Notes: generated by a model from the letters alone, not told the origin. Positions 1 to 10,921 are shown, counted from the first letter of the stretch. The stretch: 64,000 nucleotides of DNA from Tridacna crocea (GCA_943736015.1 OX031069.1:38102728-38166727); one strand, 5' to 3'. A program made the numbers and translations.

Positions 1-750
1 TTTTGAAAAGATCGAGGGAACATCCTGGTAGCATTATCCACCTGTTTGGCTATATAATTATAAATCTAAACAATCTGAAGCTGCAAATACTTTCACACTG
101 GACAAGTCTATATAAGTGTTGTGTTTTGGGAAGTGACTTTTAAAAACCAATAGATGGCATGATCTTTAATAGCGACAGTCGGAAACTTGTTCACACCCCT
201 GCACTAACTTGGGTTGAATTTTTTATCCTGTGATTGATTGATCGATTGATTGATTTTCCGTCGCCCCAGGTTGCCGAAATGGGCGACGCCAATAGAAGGC
301 GGTTAATTATGTTTGGGGAAGTAGTACTTAACATGGGCGGATCCAGTAGGGGGGGACCGGGGGTCCGGACCCCCCCTGGAATTTTGGCAAAATTGTGGTC
401 ATCGGATTCATGAAATGGTACTGGTTTGATATTGCACAGCATTTATGTAAAATACGGTCTGAAATTTAAAAAAAAAAGGTTCTAAATGTTGAGACCTCCT
501 CATGGTTAAAACTGGAAACGTTGACTTTTCTTGTAAACGGCTTACATCCACTGAAATCCGGAAACCAAAGTATCATATAATAAGACGAGTGTGTTTTCGG
601 TGGGACCCCCCCCCCCACACACACACACCCCATGAGAAAGATATCTGGATCTGCGCATGTGCTAGATACGGGACGAAACTTGTCCAGTCTTATGCCAGTT
701 CCTTTCAAGTGTACAGTTTATAGCAAAGGACCTCAGCTTAACGTTACACC
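1..750. other. Intergenic sequence, no gene seen
   Basis: No convincing exon. It holds a GATT-rich run near 230-255, a G/C-rich palindromic patch at about 345-380 and a poly-C/(CA)n tract at 605-630. These are low-complexity or repeat-derived. The short open frames here have no recognisable domain. Confidence 0.5.
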
Positions 751-880
751 CGAAAGACTATTAGTAATACCAGATGGCCACCTGTGGGGCTCGAACTCAC
801 ACTTCTAGTGGCCCGATAGTTGATGTTTAAAGGCCCCACGCTCTACTACTTTGGCTATTTGGGCTGGTCTTGACCCTGCG
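751..880 (-). repeat. tRNA-derived SINE head, reverse orientation
   Basis: The reverse complement reads like a tRNA gene: an A-box-like AGCCAAAGTAGTAGAGC and a B box GAGTTCGAGCCCC about 55 bases later. The anticodon arm is expanded and lacks a proper stem, so this is a SINE head rather than a working tRNA gene. Confidence 0.5.
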
Positions 881-951
881 ACGGTAAAGAGGGAAGCTTT
901 TTCATGGCCAGGCCACCAGATAAGAGTTTATGAAACTGTCCCAGTTTTTGG

Positions 952-1180
952 TTAACCCTTTACCCTATAAGACATTTATATGGTATCTCTAATTGACCCT
1001 AAATAACAGCAAGGATGAAGCTGTTTTTTATGTGTATATGACACCTTTTGATAGCATAGAAAACATTGTGACAAAAGGTGAAATTGCTCGTGACGAGCAA
1101 TTTCACCTTTTGCCACAATGTTTTCCAAAGGCTCCTACGAGTAATGCGTAGAAATGAGTATCTATGGGGTAAAGGGTTAA
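952..1180 (+). mobile_element. TTAA MITE, family B, copy 1
   Basis: Starts TTAACCCTTTACCC and ends GGGTAAAGGGTTAA, giving inverted ends at TTAA. The centre is a hairpin of about 45 bp (1070-1125) with loop-flanking GCTCGTGACGAGC. TTAA targets and CCC-initiated ends are typical of piggyBac-type elements. It lies about 90 bp upstream of the start codon of gene 1. Confidence 0.8.
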
Positions 1181-1272
1181 CACATTGTTAAACGTTTGTA
1201 GATATAGGGAAGTAGATCTCAAGATTTTACATTGGTGGACAGTCTACGACACGTTTAACTTGTACTATAGGG

Positions 1273-1352
1273 ATGTCGGCTACTTATTTCTTTTTTATTC
1301 TTCTAGGATGTTTAATAAACGTGTACACATATCCATTACACGCTTCTTGTAA
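1273..1352 (+). CDS. Gene 1 exon 1, first part: signal peptide of secreted eight-cysteine protein (broken by insertion)
   Basis: The ATG at 1273 opens a frame whose first 26 residues form a clear signal peptide: MSATYFFFILLGCLI, then polar residues and Cys26. The frame is interrupted at 1352 by a transposon. The other side of the insertion (6168-6176) supplies nine more bases and a GT donor. With the element and one TAA removed, the exon is 89 bp and ends in phase 2, the phase exon 2 at 6909 requires. Read into the element, the frame stops at 1420-1422 (TGA), so this copy should not make the secreted protein. Alternative: the true start lies further upstream and this fit is chance. I think that is unlikely, because signal peptide, TSD and phase all agree. 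Confidence 0.65.
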
Positions 1353-1808
1353 AGCCTGTCTCACACAGAACACGGTTGGGCACACGGTTCCAATACGGTA
1401 TACTCGGTTATACACGGGTTGACTGGTACGAGTATTGAGCTCCAACCGTGCCTGGGGATGAGTTGGTACGATTTAGACTCGAATGTAGCACGAGTATGTA
1501 CGAACAAAGCACGGATATACTCGGTCAAGCAAGGTTTGTCACGGTTTGAACACGATTTGCAAACGATTTTCATACGATTGTTGTACGGTTCCAAGTACGG
1601 TCTAGTAGGGTCTGTTAAGGCCTAGTTCGATTAAACACGACTTTTACTCGATTAACTGGACATTTACAGGGTTTACATACGGTCCCACCGACTTTTGTTC
1701 GAGTTATGCTCGAATTATCACACATTCGTGTATGTTTTGATATAAATTGACTCGTTTTGATGGCTTGGCTTAATAAATTTTCGAATTTTCAACAGAGAAG
1801 TTATAAAA

Positions 1809-2066
1809 ATGGCAGATGACAGAATAAGGGAATTAGAAATCATGATAAGACTGATAGACATTGATATTATTTTGGCCAGAAGGCGTGAGGGGAGACAAGA
1901 ACAAGCCAACAGAAGTAGAAGAAGAAGGAGGCAAGTTTGGACAAGAGAATGGCTCAACAGAAGGGTCATGTTTGGTCGGAGGGCCTTGGTGGCCCTTTTT
2001 GTATTCTCGCTGAGAGAATCTTCCATGGTGGGGATTCTTTTGGGGACCTTCTTCTTTGGAGGCATT
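1809..2066 (+). pseudogene. Relic of PIF/Harbinger-type transposase N-terminus
   Basis: The open frame has an Arg-rich stretch followed by VWTREWLNRR and a glycine two residues later. It resembles the N-terminus typical of PIF/Harbinger nucleases, where RRRRR is followed by W-x-R-x-W-x-x-x-R. After about residue 55 the likeness is lost and no DDE triad is seen, so it is a fragment at best. The frame runs on into the inverted arm. Confidence 0.4.
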
Positions 2067-2067
2067 A

Positions 2068-3592
2068 TCACACTGATCAACGTGAGCCGCGGACACCATG
2101 TGTTCTCGGTACACCAGATCAAATTTTTCCATGGAAGAACCGAAGGTGGTGTAAGTATTTTCATTTTTATGGACCTGATTAACCTAGATAGAAATGTTGA
2201 TTTACAGCAATGTCAAGACGAATGATTGATCTGTTTACACACATACTAGGGAATAATAATACCATCATATAAGCGAGCTGTGGCTTTATGAGCAACTGGG
2301 GTCTTATTGTTTTGAAGTTTGTTGCAGATTTTCGGACAAAATCCCCTAACCATTGTTCATTTTACAAGTTTGTATAATAAGATAAATGTATTACCTGAAG
2401 GAACACAAAATTTCACTTAGAAATGTCCATCCAAAGCGAAGATATACGTTTTTGAATGGACCTGGGTAGAGGAAAATATGCTAAAAAGACACCATTTTCA
2501 TTTTCAGAGTATGCACATGGACACCAGATCAGAAAAGATTTTTGGTAACTGGACACCAACTTTTAAATCATCAATATTTCTTCCTGAAACTCGATGCATG
2601 GGCTGTATACGAAGACTATTTTTGTAAACATTGTCACTACGGTCCATTACCTGATAAAGAGCATGTTCAACGCAATTTCATTACTTGTAGCACTTGCTTT
2701 TTTGAAATATTTGCTATATTACGGCAATTTACGAAGTAGACCTACGATGTTTGATCACAATTGACCGGTCATTGCTTCCAATGCTGGTGCAAGACATGTT
2801 CTTTTTTTTTTACAGCGTTTCAGTTTTATGAATGGCGTATTAAACCATTACCACGCAATCACGAGCTTTAATGTCCCTGGGAAAGATGGCTTCGAAAAAC
2901 ATTGTATATAAAGAAAAAACCCTATTAACTAATACAGAGTGTACATTATTTACCACATTTGGCCTGATTCTTAGTTTGAATAATTTTCAAATCCCTTGGC
3001 CAACTGCCAGCGGGCTCTTAGAATGGCGTTCTACCATTCGTACATTTGCATGTGTGCGTTTGTTCGTCTACGCTTTTATTTCTAAATTTTTTATTTAATT
3101 GACTTCTCCTCAGAAACCACCAAGTGGAAATCAACAAAATTCAACGTGGAGGATTCCATAAATTTCTTTCGAGATACTTCGATCCTTTAAAAAAGATGGC
3201 TTATGTGGAAGGAGCTTATTTTCCGTGTATGGCGCGTTGTGAAAATTGTAAAATTTGTCCTCTCAAAAGAACTCAATCACGAGATTGGCATTGGGTAGCT
3301 TTCTATCACATTCCTTCAATACATTTTTATCTGTTGAAAAACATGGCTTTTGTTGGTGGGACTTATTTTCTCTTTGTGTCATAAAGCGGAAGTACTTGCA
3401 GCTTTTTAAATAAATTCATTGATAGTACATGTATGTAGATCTACATGTATTTCATAACACAGGTGATCACTGATAATGTTTCATTTTATCCAATATGCTG
3501 GGTGATCATGATTATATGAGATATTAATCTTTATTGTTACAAACTTACATAGTTCTTGGAAATGCAGCATTAGTGCTCAGAAATATTTTTGT
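2068..3592 (+). repeat. Left arm of a ~1.5 kb inverted repeat
   Basis: From about ATCACACTGATCAACGTGAG onward this is the reverse complement of 4067-5588, with only scattered mismatches and small indels. It includes a splice-donor-like GTAAGT near 2152. No intact protein is recognised. Confidence 0.8.
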
Positions 3593-4066
3593 ACGTAGTG
3601 TGTTAGGAGATTATTAGAGAGGTTAATTGCAGCCATGGCAAATTACTAAATTAAATCTTTTCTGAAATTCGTCATTTATAAAAAATAAACCACGTCTATT
3701 TCCTGTTTCGGTTTTTTTTATTTCGCTTTATTTACAAAACCATGACGAAACAGACTGTGTATCAGAACAATTACGCTCGAAGAAATAGAATTAGACAGCA
3801 AATTCTGTGGCAGTCTGCAATTTGAACTCACCACTGTTGGAGGGTCTGATGACCTACCTCTCCAATAAATTTCAGAAATACGAAATACAGTAAAACCTGG
3901 CATGTTGGCCACCTGTATTAAGCAAGCAACCTGAATAAACAAGCATACATGTAGTTCCCGACAAATAGCAATGCAAAGACATTCATCTGTATCAAGCAAG
4001 CACCTGCCTTTGGCAAGCTCTTTTGATCGTCCCTTTGGTAATTGATTAATATAGGTTGAACTGTAA

Positions 4067-5588
4067 CTATTTCTGAGCACTAATGCTGCATTTCCAAGAA
4101 CTATGTAAGTTTGTAACAATAAAGATTAATATCTCATATATCATGATCACCCAGCATATTGGATAAAATGAAACATTATCAGTGATCACCTGTGTTATGA
4201 AATACATGTAGATCTACATACATGTATTATCAATGAATTTATTTAAAGAGCTGCAAGTACTTCCGCTTTATGACACAAAGAGAAAATAAGTCCCACCAAC
4301 AAAAGCCATGTTTTTCAACAGATCAAAATGTATGGAAGGAATGTGATAGAAAGCTACCCAATGCTAATCTCGTGATTGAGTTCTTTTGAGAGGAAAAATT
4401 TTACAATTTTCACAACGCGCCGTACACGGAAAATAAGCTCCTTCCACATAAGCCATCTTTTTTAAAGGATCGAAGTATCTCGAAAGAAATTTATGGAATC
4501 CTCCACGTTGAATTTTGTTGATTTCCACTTGGTGGTTTCTGAGGAGAAGTCAATTAAATAAAAATTTTAGAAATAAGCGCGTAGACGAACAAGCGCACGC
4601 ATGCAAATGTACTAAGAGTAGAACGCCATTCTAAGAGCCCGCTGGCAGTTGGCCAAGCGGATTTGAAAATTATTTAAACTAAGAACCAGGCCAAATGTGG
4701 TAAATAATGTACACTCTGTATTAGTTAATAGGGTTTTTTCTTTATAGACAATGTTTTTCGAGCCATCTTTCCCAGGGACATTAAAGCTCGTGATTGCGTG
4801 GTAATGGGTTAATACGCCATTCATAAAACTGAAACGCTGTAAAATAAGAACATGTCTTGCACCAACATTGGAGGCAATGACCGGTCAATTGTGATCAAGC
4901 ATCGTAGGTCTACTTCGTAAATTGCCGTAACATTGCAAATATTTCAAAAAAGCAAGTGCTACAAGTAATGAAATTGCGTTGAACATGCTCTTTACCAGGT
5001 AATGGACCGTAGTGACATAATGTTTACAAAAATAGTCTTCGTATACAGCCCATGCATCGAGTTTCAGGAAGAAATATTGATGATTTAAAGGTTGGTGTCC
5101 AGTTACCAAAAATCTTTTCTGATCTGGTGTCCATGTGCATACTCTGAAAATGAAAATGGTGTCTTGTTAGCATATTTTCCTCTACCCAGGTCCATTCAAA
5201 AACGTATATCTTCGCTTTGGATGGACATTTCTAAGTGAAATTTTGTGTTCCTTCAGGGAATACATTTATCTTATCATACAAACTTGTAAAATGAACAATG
5301 GTTAGGGGATTTTGTCCGAAAATCTGCAACAAACTTCAAAACAATAAGACCCCAGTTGCTCATAAAGCCACAGCTCGCTTATATGATGGTATTATTATTC
5401 CCTAGTATGTGTGTAAACAGATCAATCATTCGTCTTGACATTGCTTTAAATCAACATTTCTATCTAGGTTAATCAGGTCCATAAAAATGAAAATACTTAC
5501 ACTACCTCCGGTTCTTCCATGGAAAATTCGATCTGGTGTACCGAGAACACATGGTGTCCGCGGCTCACGTTGATCAGTGTGATTATGT
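4067..5588 (-). repeat. Right arm of a ~1.5 kb inverted repeat
   Basis: Mirror of 2068-3592. The two arms could fold into a very long hairpin around 3593-4066. High identity suggests either a recent duplication or gene conversion between arms. Confidence 0.8.
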
Positions 5589-6167
5589 AGCAAGTACTCT
5601 GTTGCTTCAAGGTGGCAGCAGGTAGTTGTGTTTTCTGTTGTGTTCGAGTGCTGTATGATCATACACGAGCTATGTACAGACGTAGAGACCGTGTCTGGTC
5701 GTACTTGACCATGTATAATTCGTACCTGAACCGTATTGGTCGTATGGCGATCGTATAAAACCGTGTGTACACTCGTGTGAATCGTGCGGTGATCGTGAAA
5801 TTCTAGTGTTAATCCGGGTGTTGGATGTAGGACTTGGAAACGGTTTCACACGATTCCATACGATTTATATACGATATTGACACGGTTGAGCTCACTCGTG
5901 GAGTGGACTTCATGTGCGGTTGTATATACGGTCTCGTACGGTCTCACACGGTCTCTCACGGTCTTGTACGATCGCTAATACGATCATACACGGACATGGC
6001 ACCCGTGCCAGTTTTTTAAAAGTTTTAAAAATCATACACGGCTTTCACGGATACATTCGAATGGCCCGAGTGTAACTCGGATAAGGCCACGCTTGGTTCG
6101 GTTGTATGTACGGCCTACACGGGTGACCAACCGTATAAGCCGTGTGTTCTGTGTGAGACAGGCTTAA

Positions 6168-6176
6168 AATAAACTG
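6168..6176 (+). CDS. Gene 1 exon 1, last nine bases beyond the transposon
   Basis: After the right-hand TAA come AATAAACTG and a GTGAGT donor at 6177. Joined to 1352, these complete codons K27, I28 and N29 and leave TG in phase 2. The G that opens exon 2 at 6909 makes Trp30. The phase match is the main support for placing the transposon inside this exon. Confidence 0.6.
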
Positions 6177-6601
6177 GTGAGTGTTACATTTACACTTTCT
6201 TCCGGTGAATCTTCTAGAAATGTAGTAAACTTGGCATGCATTTCATCTGTACATAGCTTAGCTTTGCACCAAAATAATTAAATAGCATCTTGCGCCAAAT
6301 AAACCCTTGGGAAATTTTCATTCTGGAAAAAGACCCATATAGATCAAACTGCATATTTCTAGGTCGCTGTTTTTCAGAATTTCTCAGAGGACAGCGTGAA
6401 TCAAAGATTAGACTGCACTTTTCTTGCAGTCTGATATTGATCTAAAACAACCCTCAGTCATTTTTTCGAGCGGTGCACTGGTAAAGTGGAGCTCCGCCGT
6501 GATGCATGATACAAAGCAAGCCATAGCATGGGTTAAAAAATCCATTTTGTCAAGCAATCAAATGCATCATGATGTATGACGATATACTTATTGCAGATGT
6601 A

Positions 6602-6830
6602 TTGACTCGTTACCACTCGAGAAAATTTTAGATCAGTCCAAATTGAAAGCATTTGCAGATGACAATACAAAGGTGATTGAAAAATAAAAAAATGGTTTGG
6701 GAAGGCTAGAAAACATTGTGGGTAAAGGAGAAAATGCTGGTTACCAGCATTTTCTCCTTTTCCCATAATGTTTTTAAACGGCTTCCTTCTCATGGTCGTT
6801 AAAATTCGGGATTGTGTGGTAAAGAGTTAA
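6602..6830 (+). mobile_element. TTAA MITE, family A (intron 1 of gene 1)
   Basis: Consensus layout for the family: a TTAACTCTTTACCA-like end, an AAATTGAAAGCATTTGCAGA block, GAAAACATTGTGGG, the hairpin AAAGGAGAAAATGCTGG/TTACCAGC and its complement, then GGTCGTTAAAA and GTGTGGTAAAGAGTTAA. The hairpin is at 6719-6770. Here the left end has decayed to TTGACTCGTTACCA. Confidence 0.85.
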
Positions 6831-6908
6831 GCCTCTTTTTCACAGTGACTGAAACGTATTGAAACGAAACTGAACCGAGCCTCACTTTTATTTCCTTTTT
6901 TTCTACAG

Positions 6909-7020
6909 GTCATTTCCTTCCGTACCTTGTGAAACATTTAGTTCAAAGGTCCTTGCTCAGGCCCAGGCTTGGGAATCGGTGGATAACTGTGCGAACGGCG
7001 GAGAGAAATGTTTATATAAG
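6909..7020 (+). CDS. Gene 1 exon 2: start of mature secreted protein
   Basis: Acceptor TTCTACAG, donor AAG|GTAAAG. The first base completes residue 30, then residues 31-67 run SFPSVPCETFSSK to CLYK. It supplies Cys37, Cys57 and Cys64. The phrase VPCETFSSKVLAQAQ reads as real protein and is open only in this frame. Both ends are phase-compatible with the neighbouring exons. Confidence 0.8.
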
Positions 7021-7102
7021 GTAAAGCAATAAACGTGGGTTCTCGGTAAAGGTCCAACTCTTCGAGCTCAAAGCGAGTAAAATGCTAAGTTGGATTCTTA
7101 AA

Positions 7103-7941
7103 GCACAGAATTAACCAAAGAAACACTTGTAGTATAGTAATAAGAGCCATATCTTTGCAATTTAAATGTCGTTTTTGTCAAAGAGACACTAGGAGTACCT
7201 ATTGTAGTAAGAGCCAAATTTTTGCAAGTTGAACGTCGTTTTTGTCGAAGAAACACTTCGAGTATAGTAGTGAGTGCCAAATCTTGGCAAGTTGAACGTC
7301 GTTTTTGTCGAAGAGACACTTCGAGTATAGTAGTGAGAGCCAAATCTGTGCAAGTTGAACGTCGTTTTTGTCGAAGAGACACTTCGAGTATAGTAGTGAG
7401 AGCCAAATCTGTGCAAGTTGAACGTCGTTTTTGTCGAAGAGACACGTCGAGTATAGTAGTGAGAGCCAAATCTGTGCAAGTTGAACGTCGTTTTTGTCGA
7501 AGAGACACGTCGAGTATAGTAGTGAGAGCCAAATCTGTGCAAGTTGAACGTCGTTTTTGTCGAAGAGACACGTCGAGTATAGTAGTGAGAGCCAAATCTG
7601 TGCAAGTTGAACGTCGTTTTTGTCGAAGAGACACTTCGAGTATAGTAGTGAGAGCCAAATCTGTGCAAGTTGAACGTCGTTTTTGTCGAAGAGACACTTC
7701 GAGTATAGTAGTGAGAGCCAAATCTGTGCAAGTTGAACGTCGTTTTTGTCGAAGAGACACTTCGAGTATAGTAGTGAGAGCCAAATCTTGGCAAGTTGAA
7801 CGTCGTTTTTGTCGAAGAGACACTTCGAGTATAGTAGTAAGAGCCAAATCTTGGCAAGTTGAACGTCGTTTTTGTCAAAGAGACACTTCGAGTATAGTAG
7901 TAAGAGCCAAATCTTGGCAAGTTGAACGTCGTTTTTGTTAA
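7103..7941 (+). repeat. 63-bp minisatellite, about 13 copies
   Basis: The unit is AAGTTGAACGTCGTTTTTGT + CGAAGAGACACTTCGAGTAT + AGTAGTGAGAGCCAAATCTGTGC. Since 63 is a multiple of three, the array stays open over about 240 codons in one + frame and three - frames. These are not treated as genes. Three adjacent units (7446-7590) share a T-to-G change (ACGTCGAG). Outer units are more diverged, as expected for an array growing from its middle. It lies in the intron between exons 2 and 3 of gene 1. Confidence 0.95.
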
Positions 7942-8166
7942 AAATGGTCAAACAAAGCGGATAGTGTAGAACAAAGACCAGACTGCACGTTTTGTGTTGT
8001 CTGATATTGATCTAAATTGGTCGCAAGGTGCTTTAAGTGTTTAATCAACAAGATTACCCAAGCAATGCCCATGCTGTTTTTGCACGGATACTCAGAATCG
8101 ACTTTGTACGTAGTATCAACTTCCGTTTAACGCTTTTGCTGCTAAGCGCGACTAGCTGACCATATG

Positions 8167-8232
8167 CGGACAGTGTAGATAAAGATCAGACTGCACAGAA
8201 CGTGCAGTCTGATCTTTGATCTACACTGTCCG
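8167..8232. repeat. Palindromic repeat, GGACAGTGTAGAT family
   Basis: A near-perfect hairpin of about 30 bp arms opening CGGACAGTGTAGAT and closing with its complement, centred on TGCACAGAACGTGCA. Other copies lie at 32695-32763, 52006-52070, 11029-11094 and 59230-59290. Probably a very short foldback MITE. Confidence 0.8.
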
Positions 8233-8689
8233 ATAAGGAGATGCTATTCTTCAAAATATACTTTTGTAACAGCAATGCTTGGGTAATTAATATCGAACTA
8301 AAAATTTAATTTTAGTTTTTCAACAGGATAAGGGTTAATGTTCTGAATGTTAACAAAAGTATGACATGGTAGTTCAATTCATGTCAAAGGGTCATTAGCC
8401 GATAGATAGATAGAGCCGGGTCATAAAAGAACTGATCAGTTCAGTGAGTAATCATGGTAGATTCAGAAATAGTCCGCACGTTCCGTGTTGGCCCAACTTG
8501 ATCTACATAGTCCCTTTTGTAAACTTCCGTTAAATGTTCTAAATGTTACAAAAAAGTGACACATAGTTCTGTTTATGTGAAGGGGTCATCCACCATTAGA
8601 TAAGCTGAGTCGAGCCATATAAGAATTGATCTCATTTAAAAGATATCGATCGAATTGTTCGATACCCGGTTCAGAACAACTTTCTCTAC

Positions 8690-8850
8690 GGCGACCTTTT
8701 GCCTCACATACATGTATGAAAAAATAATCAGTGGCTTGAAAAGAAAGTTGCGTCAGTATTTGTGTGAGATAGGAAGCATATCTGCGTAAGCTTTTGAAAT
8801 GGCGTGAAACTCCATTCTAAACAAAGATTCAGAATTAGAAAGCACGGTCC
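8690..8850 (+). repeat. SINE body fragment
   Basis: Contains AGTGGCTTGAAAAGAAAGTTG, then GTGTGAGATAGGAAGC and a GGCGTGAAACTCCATTC tail. This matches the body of the SINE at 46671-46930 and the fragment at 18835-18995. The tRNA-like head is missing. Confidence 0.5.
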
Positions 8851-9018
8851 GTGTGAGCTGAATTTGGTCTAAATCGCAAGCTTCCGTTAGAAGCTCATAT
8901 TGTTAAAAGTGTTACATAGTTCAAGTCAGTCAAGGTGCCATTAGATAAGTCAAGTCGGGTCACATAAGATCGGTACTTCAAGTTTACAAGAGGAGCGCTT
9001 GAGATTCAGTACATCTTT

Positions 9019-9215
9019 TTAACCCTTTCCCAAACAATACGGATCTGGACAGTAGCCTTTTGAAAATATTGTGGGAAAAGGAGAAAATGCTGGTAACCAG
9101 CATTTTCTCCTTTTCCCACAATGTTTTCTACCCTATCATAGACAGAAATCATCTTTTCAGCGAGAGTTGAATTGTCGTCTGCAAATGCTTTCAATTTGGT
9201 CTGGGAAAGGATTAA
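9019..9215 (-). mobile_element. TTAA MITE, family A, reverse, right end worn
   Basis: Starts TTAACCCTTTCCCAAACAAT; central hairpin intact at 9071-9122. It ends at TTAA after a shortened right arm. Confidence 0.8.
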
Positions 9216-9671
9216 GTTTCGTGCAGCTTTGAGGAGAGCGAGAGTATTAAGGTGTTTTCCAAAATAAAAGTACAAGAACAATGAATTTGCAACTGTCTTT
9301 TTTAAAATCGTTGCCATACTTGTACGAAGTTCCCAGTATTTAGATAGATAAGATAAGAAGAGAACGTGCTTTAAAATATAGCCGTGAGTTCGGCAAGGTT
9401 ATGGAATCATGACCATGGCTATGTCACACTTCCATTGGCTGAATTTCAATCTATATATCTGTATTACTTTGCATACACTGATTTGTTAGTTTGTTTGATG
9501 TTAAATGCTGTTTTCAACAATATTGCTGTTCATACAATGATGGCAGGTGCAATTAAATATTCACGTATTCTTGGATGTTATCTTTTTCTAGTGATTCACA
9601 AAACACTTGTCAAACCATTAGTTACATTCACAAATTGGAATTAATGTGAAGCATCAACAGACTTACTAATT

Positions 9672-9863
9672 CTGGCTCGTTTGAAAACATTGTGGGACAA
9701 GAAGAAAATGCTGGTGACCAGCATTTTCTTCTTTTCCCACAATGTTTTAGCGTATCAAGGACCTACCGTATTCTTTGAACTTAATCTGATTTGTTGTCTT
9801 GATACAGATACTGTACTTTGAATTATGACAATTCTAAGGTTTCGTCGTCTTGTAAAGAATTAA
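9672..9863 (-). mobile_element. TTAA MITE, family A, reverse, left end missing
   Basis: Recognisable from GTTTGAAAACATTGTGGGA onward, with hairpin centre GGTGACC and a GTAAAGAATTAA end. The end lies 21 bp before exon 3 of gene 1, so its tail sits in the 3' splice-site region. Confidence 0.65.
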
Positions 9864-9884
9864 GCCCCTTGATTTCTCCCATAG

Positions 9885-9998
9885 ATTACCTCCCAGTCAG
9901 CGAACGAGATTAAAGGAACACATACAACACCAGTGAAGAAATATGTCGATGATATTAGCTTTGCTTTGACCAAGAGTGGCAACGGCTGTAATGTCGAG
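9885..9998 (+). CDS. Gene 1 exon 3: middle of secreted protein
   Basis: Acceptor TCTCCCATAG, donor GAG|GTATTT, both phase 0. Codes residues 68-105, including THTTPVKKYVDDISFAL and Cys102 in SGNGCNVE. The other two frames contain stops. The TTPVKKYVDD-like core followed by a GC pair recalls uncharacterised small secreted proteins of marine invertebrates; that is memory, not a search. Confidence 0.8.
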
Positions 9999-10090
9999 GT
10001 ATTTAGACAACTTTTTGGGGGGCGTGGCTGAATGTGCTGGCTTTTGACCTACTTTTTGCTACTGATGATAGATGAGAAATGGTTTTTTTT

Positions 10091-10216
10091 TCCTTTTCCC
10101 ACAATGTTTTCTACCCTTCCCAAAACAAATTTCTTTTTTTGAACCACATTTATTTTTCGTCTGTAAATGCTTTCAATTTGGGCAAGTCTACAATTTTTTC
10201 GTTTGGCAAAGAGTTA
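10091..10216 (-). mobile_element. Half copy of family A MITE, reverse
   Basis: Begins at TCCTTTTCCCACAATGTTTT, the right arm of the hairpin, and runs to GGCAAAGAGTTA. The left half is absent, so the copy broke at or near the hairpin centre. Confidence 0.7.
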
Positions 10217-10261
10217 CGGAAGACCAATAGGTAGGAGTAACTTATTATTTCTATCATCTCT

Positions 10262-10486
10262 TTAACCCTTTCCCAAACAATCCCTGGTTTTTACGACCCA
10301 CAGATAGAACTCTTTTGAAAACATTATGGGAAAGGAGAAAATGCTGGTAACCAGCATTTTCTCCTTTTCCCACAATGTTTTCTGCTCTACTGGAAACAAC
10401 TTTCAGTTTTTGAGTCACTGTTTTTTTGTTGTCTGCAAGTGCTTTCAGTTTGGGCATGTCCAAAATTTTGTTGTTTGGTAAAGAGC
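10262..10486 (-). mobile_element. TTAA MITE, family A, reverse
   Basis: Starts TTAACCCTTTCCCAAACAAT and ends GGTAAAGAG. The hairpin spans about 10325-10373 with one arm base missing (GGGAAAGG). Confidence 0.8.
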
Positions 10487-10842
10487 CAATAGGCTGCTTA
10501 GAGCGACTCAAGGACCTTTTGTGGACAATTTACGATAAGATATATATACTCTCCCAAAAATACCCTTGAAATAGCAAAGTATATGTTTTGACTAATGGCT
10601 TGAAAGCTGTGTTTTACTTTTTCTAGCACACAGAATGTTAATTTTCCGATCATGAAAGTACAGGACTTATATTAAAGATAAGTTTGATTGGGCAAAATAT
10701 TTTTGAGGAGGCCAGTCATTGCACTTTGTTTACATCTACTTGAATTTTGGTACGATGAAGCGGGAGGGCGGGACGTGGCCAACGAGAGTCGGGGTTGAGT
10801 TAGTGTCAACAAGGTTTCAAAATTTACTTGCACCTCTTTCAG

Positions 10843-10921
10843 GCTTACTCCAGATCTGAAACCTGGTATGCTTATTTGGATTATGGCACCAACTATTGCA
10901 ATCTCCGCAACCTTATCTCAG
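10843..10921 (+). CDS. Gene 1 exon 4: secreted protein, SETWYAYLDYGTNYC segment
   Basis: Acceptor CCTCTTTCAG, donor TCAG|GTAAGT. Enters in phase 0 and leaves in phase 1. Residues 106-131 read AYSRSETWYAYLDYGTNYCN and then LRNLIS; Cys124 is here. The aromatic, acidic sequence with a NYCNL motif is the most distinctive part of the protein. This is the exon I trust most. Confidence 0.85.

Larger units (their letters stand above)
1353..6164. mobile_element. PIF/Harbinger-like DNA transposon with foldback interior, inserted in gene 1 exon 1
   Basis: The left end begins AGCCTGTCTCACACAGAACAC at 1353; the right end finishes with its inverted complement at 6164. Both sides carry TAA (1350-1352, 6165-6167), a 3-bp TWA-type target duplication as made by PIF/Harbinger transposases. 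Subterminal zones (about 1370-1720 and 5650-6150) are packed with short CACGGT/TACGAT motifs in both directions. Inside are two long inverted arms (2068-3592 and 4067-5588) around a ~470 bp spacer. A protein relic at 1809-2066 resembles the start of a Harbinger transposase. Ends and TSD are seen directly; the superfamily is inferred. Confidence 0.75.

Noticed and set aside
3718-4119. 133-codon - strand frame in the spacer of the inverted repeat
   Set aside because: No domain or motif; it spans the arm-spacer border, so it is probably chance.
7103-7941. Possible CRISPR-like array
   Set aside because: Units are contiguous with no unique spacers and the genome is eukaryotic.
7098-7951. Four overlapping open frames of 239-250 codons, a possible repeat protein
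   Set aside because: They come from a 63-bp minisatellite whose period is a multiple of three; the array lies in an intron of gene 1 and has no splice or start context.
9071-9122. Hairpins as microRNA precursors
   Set aside because: Stem size fits loosely, but dozens of copies with perfect arms and transposon ends make a MITE the simpler explanation; kept only as a small-RNA test.
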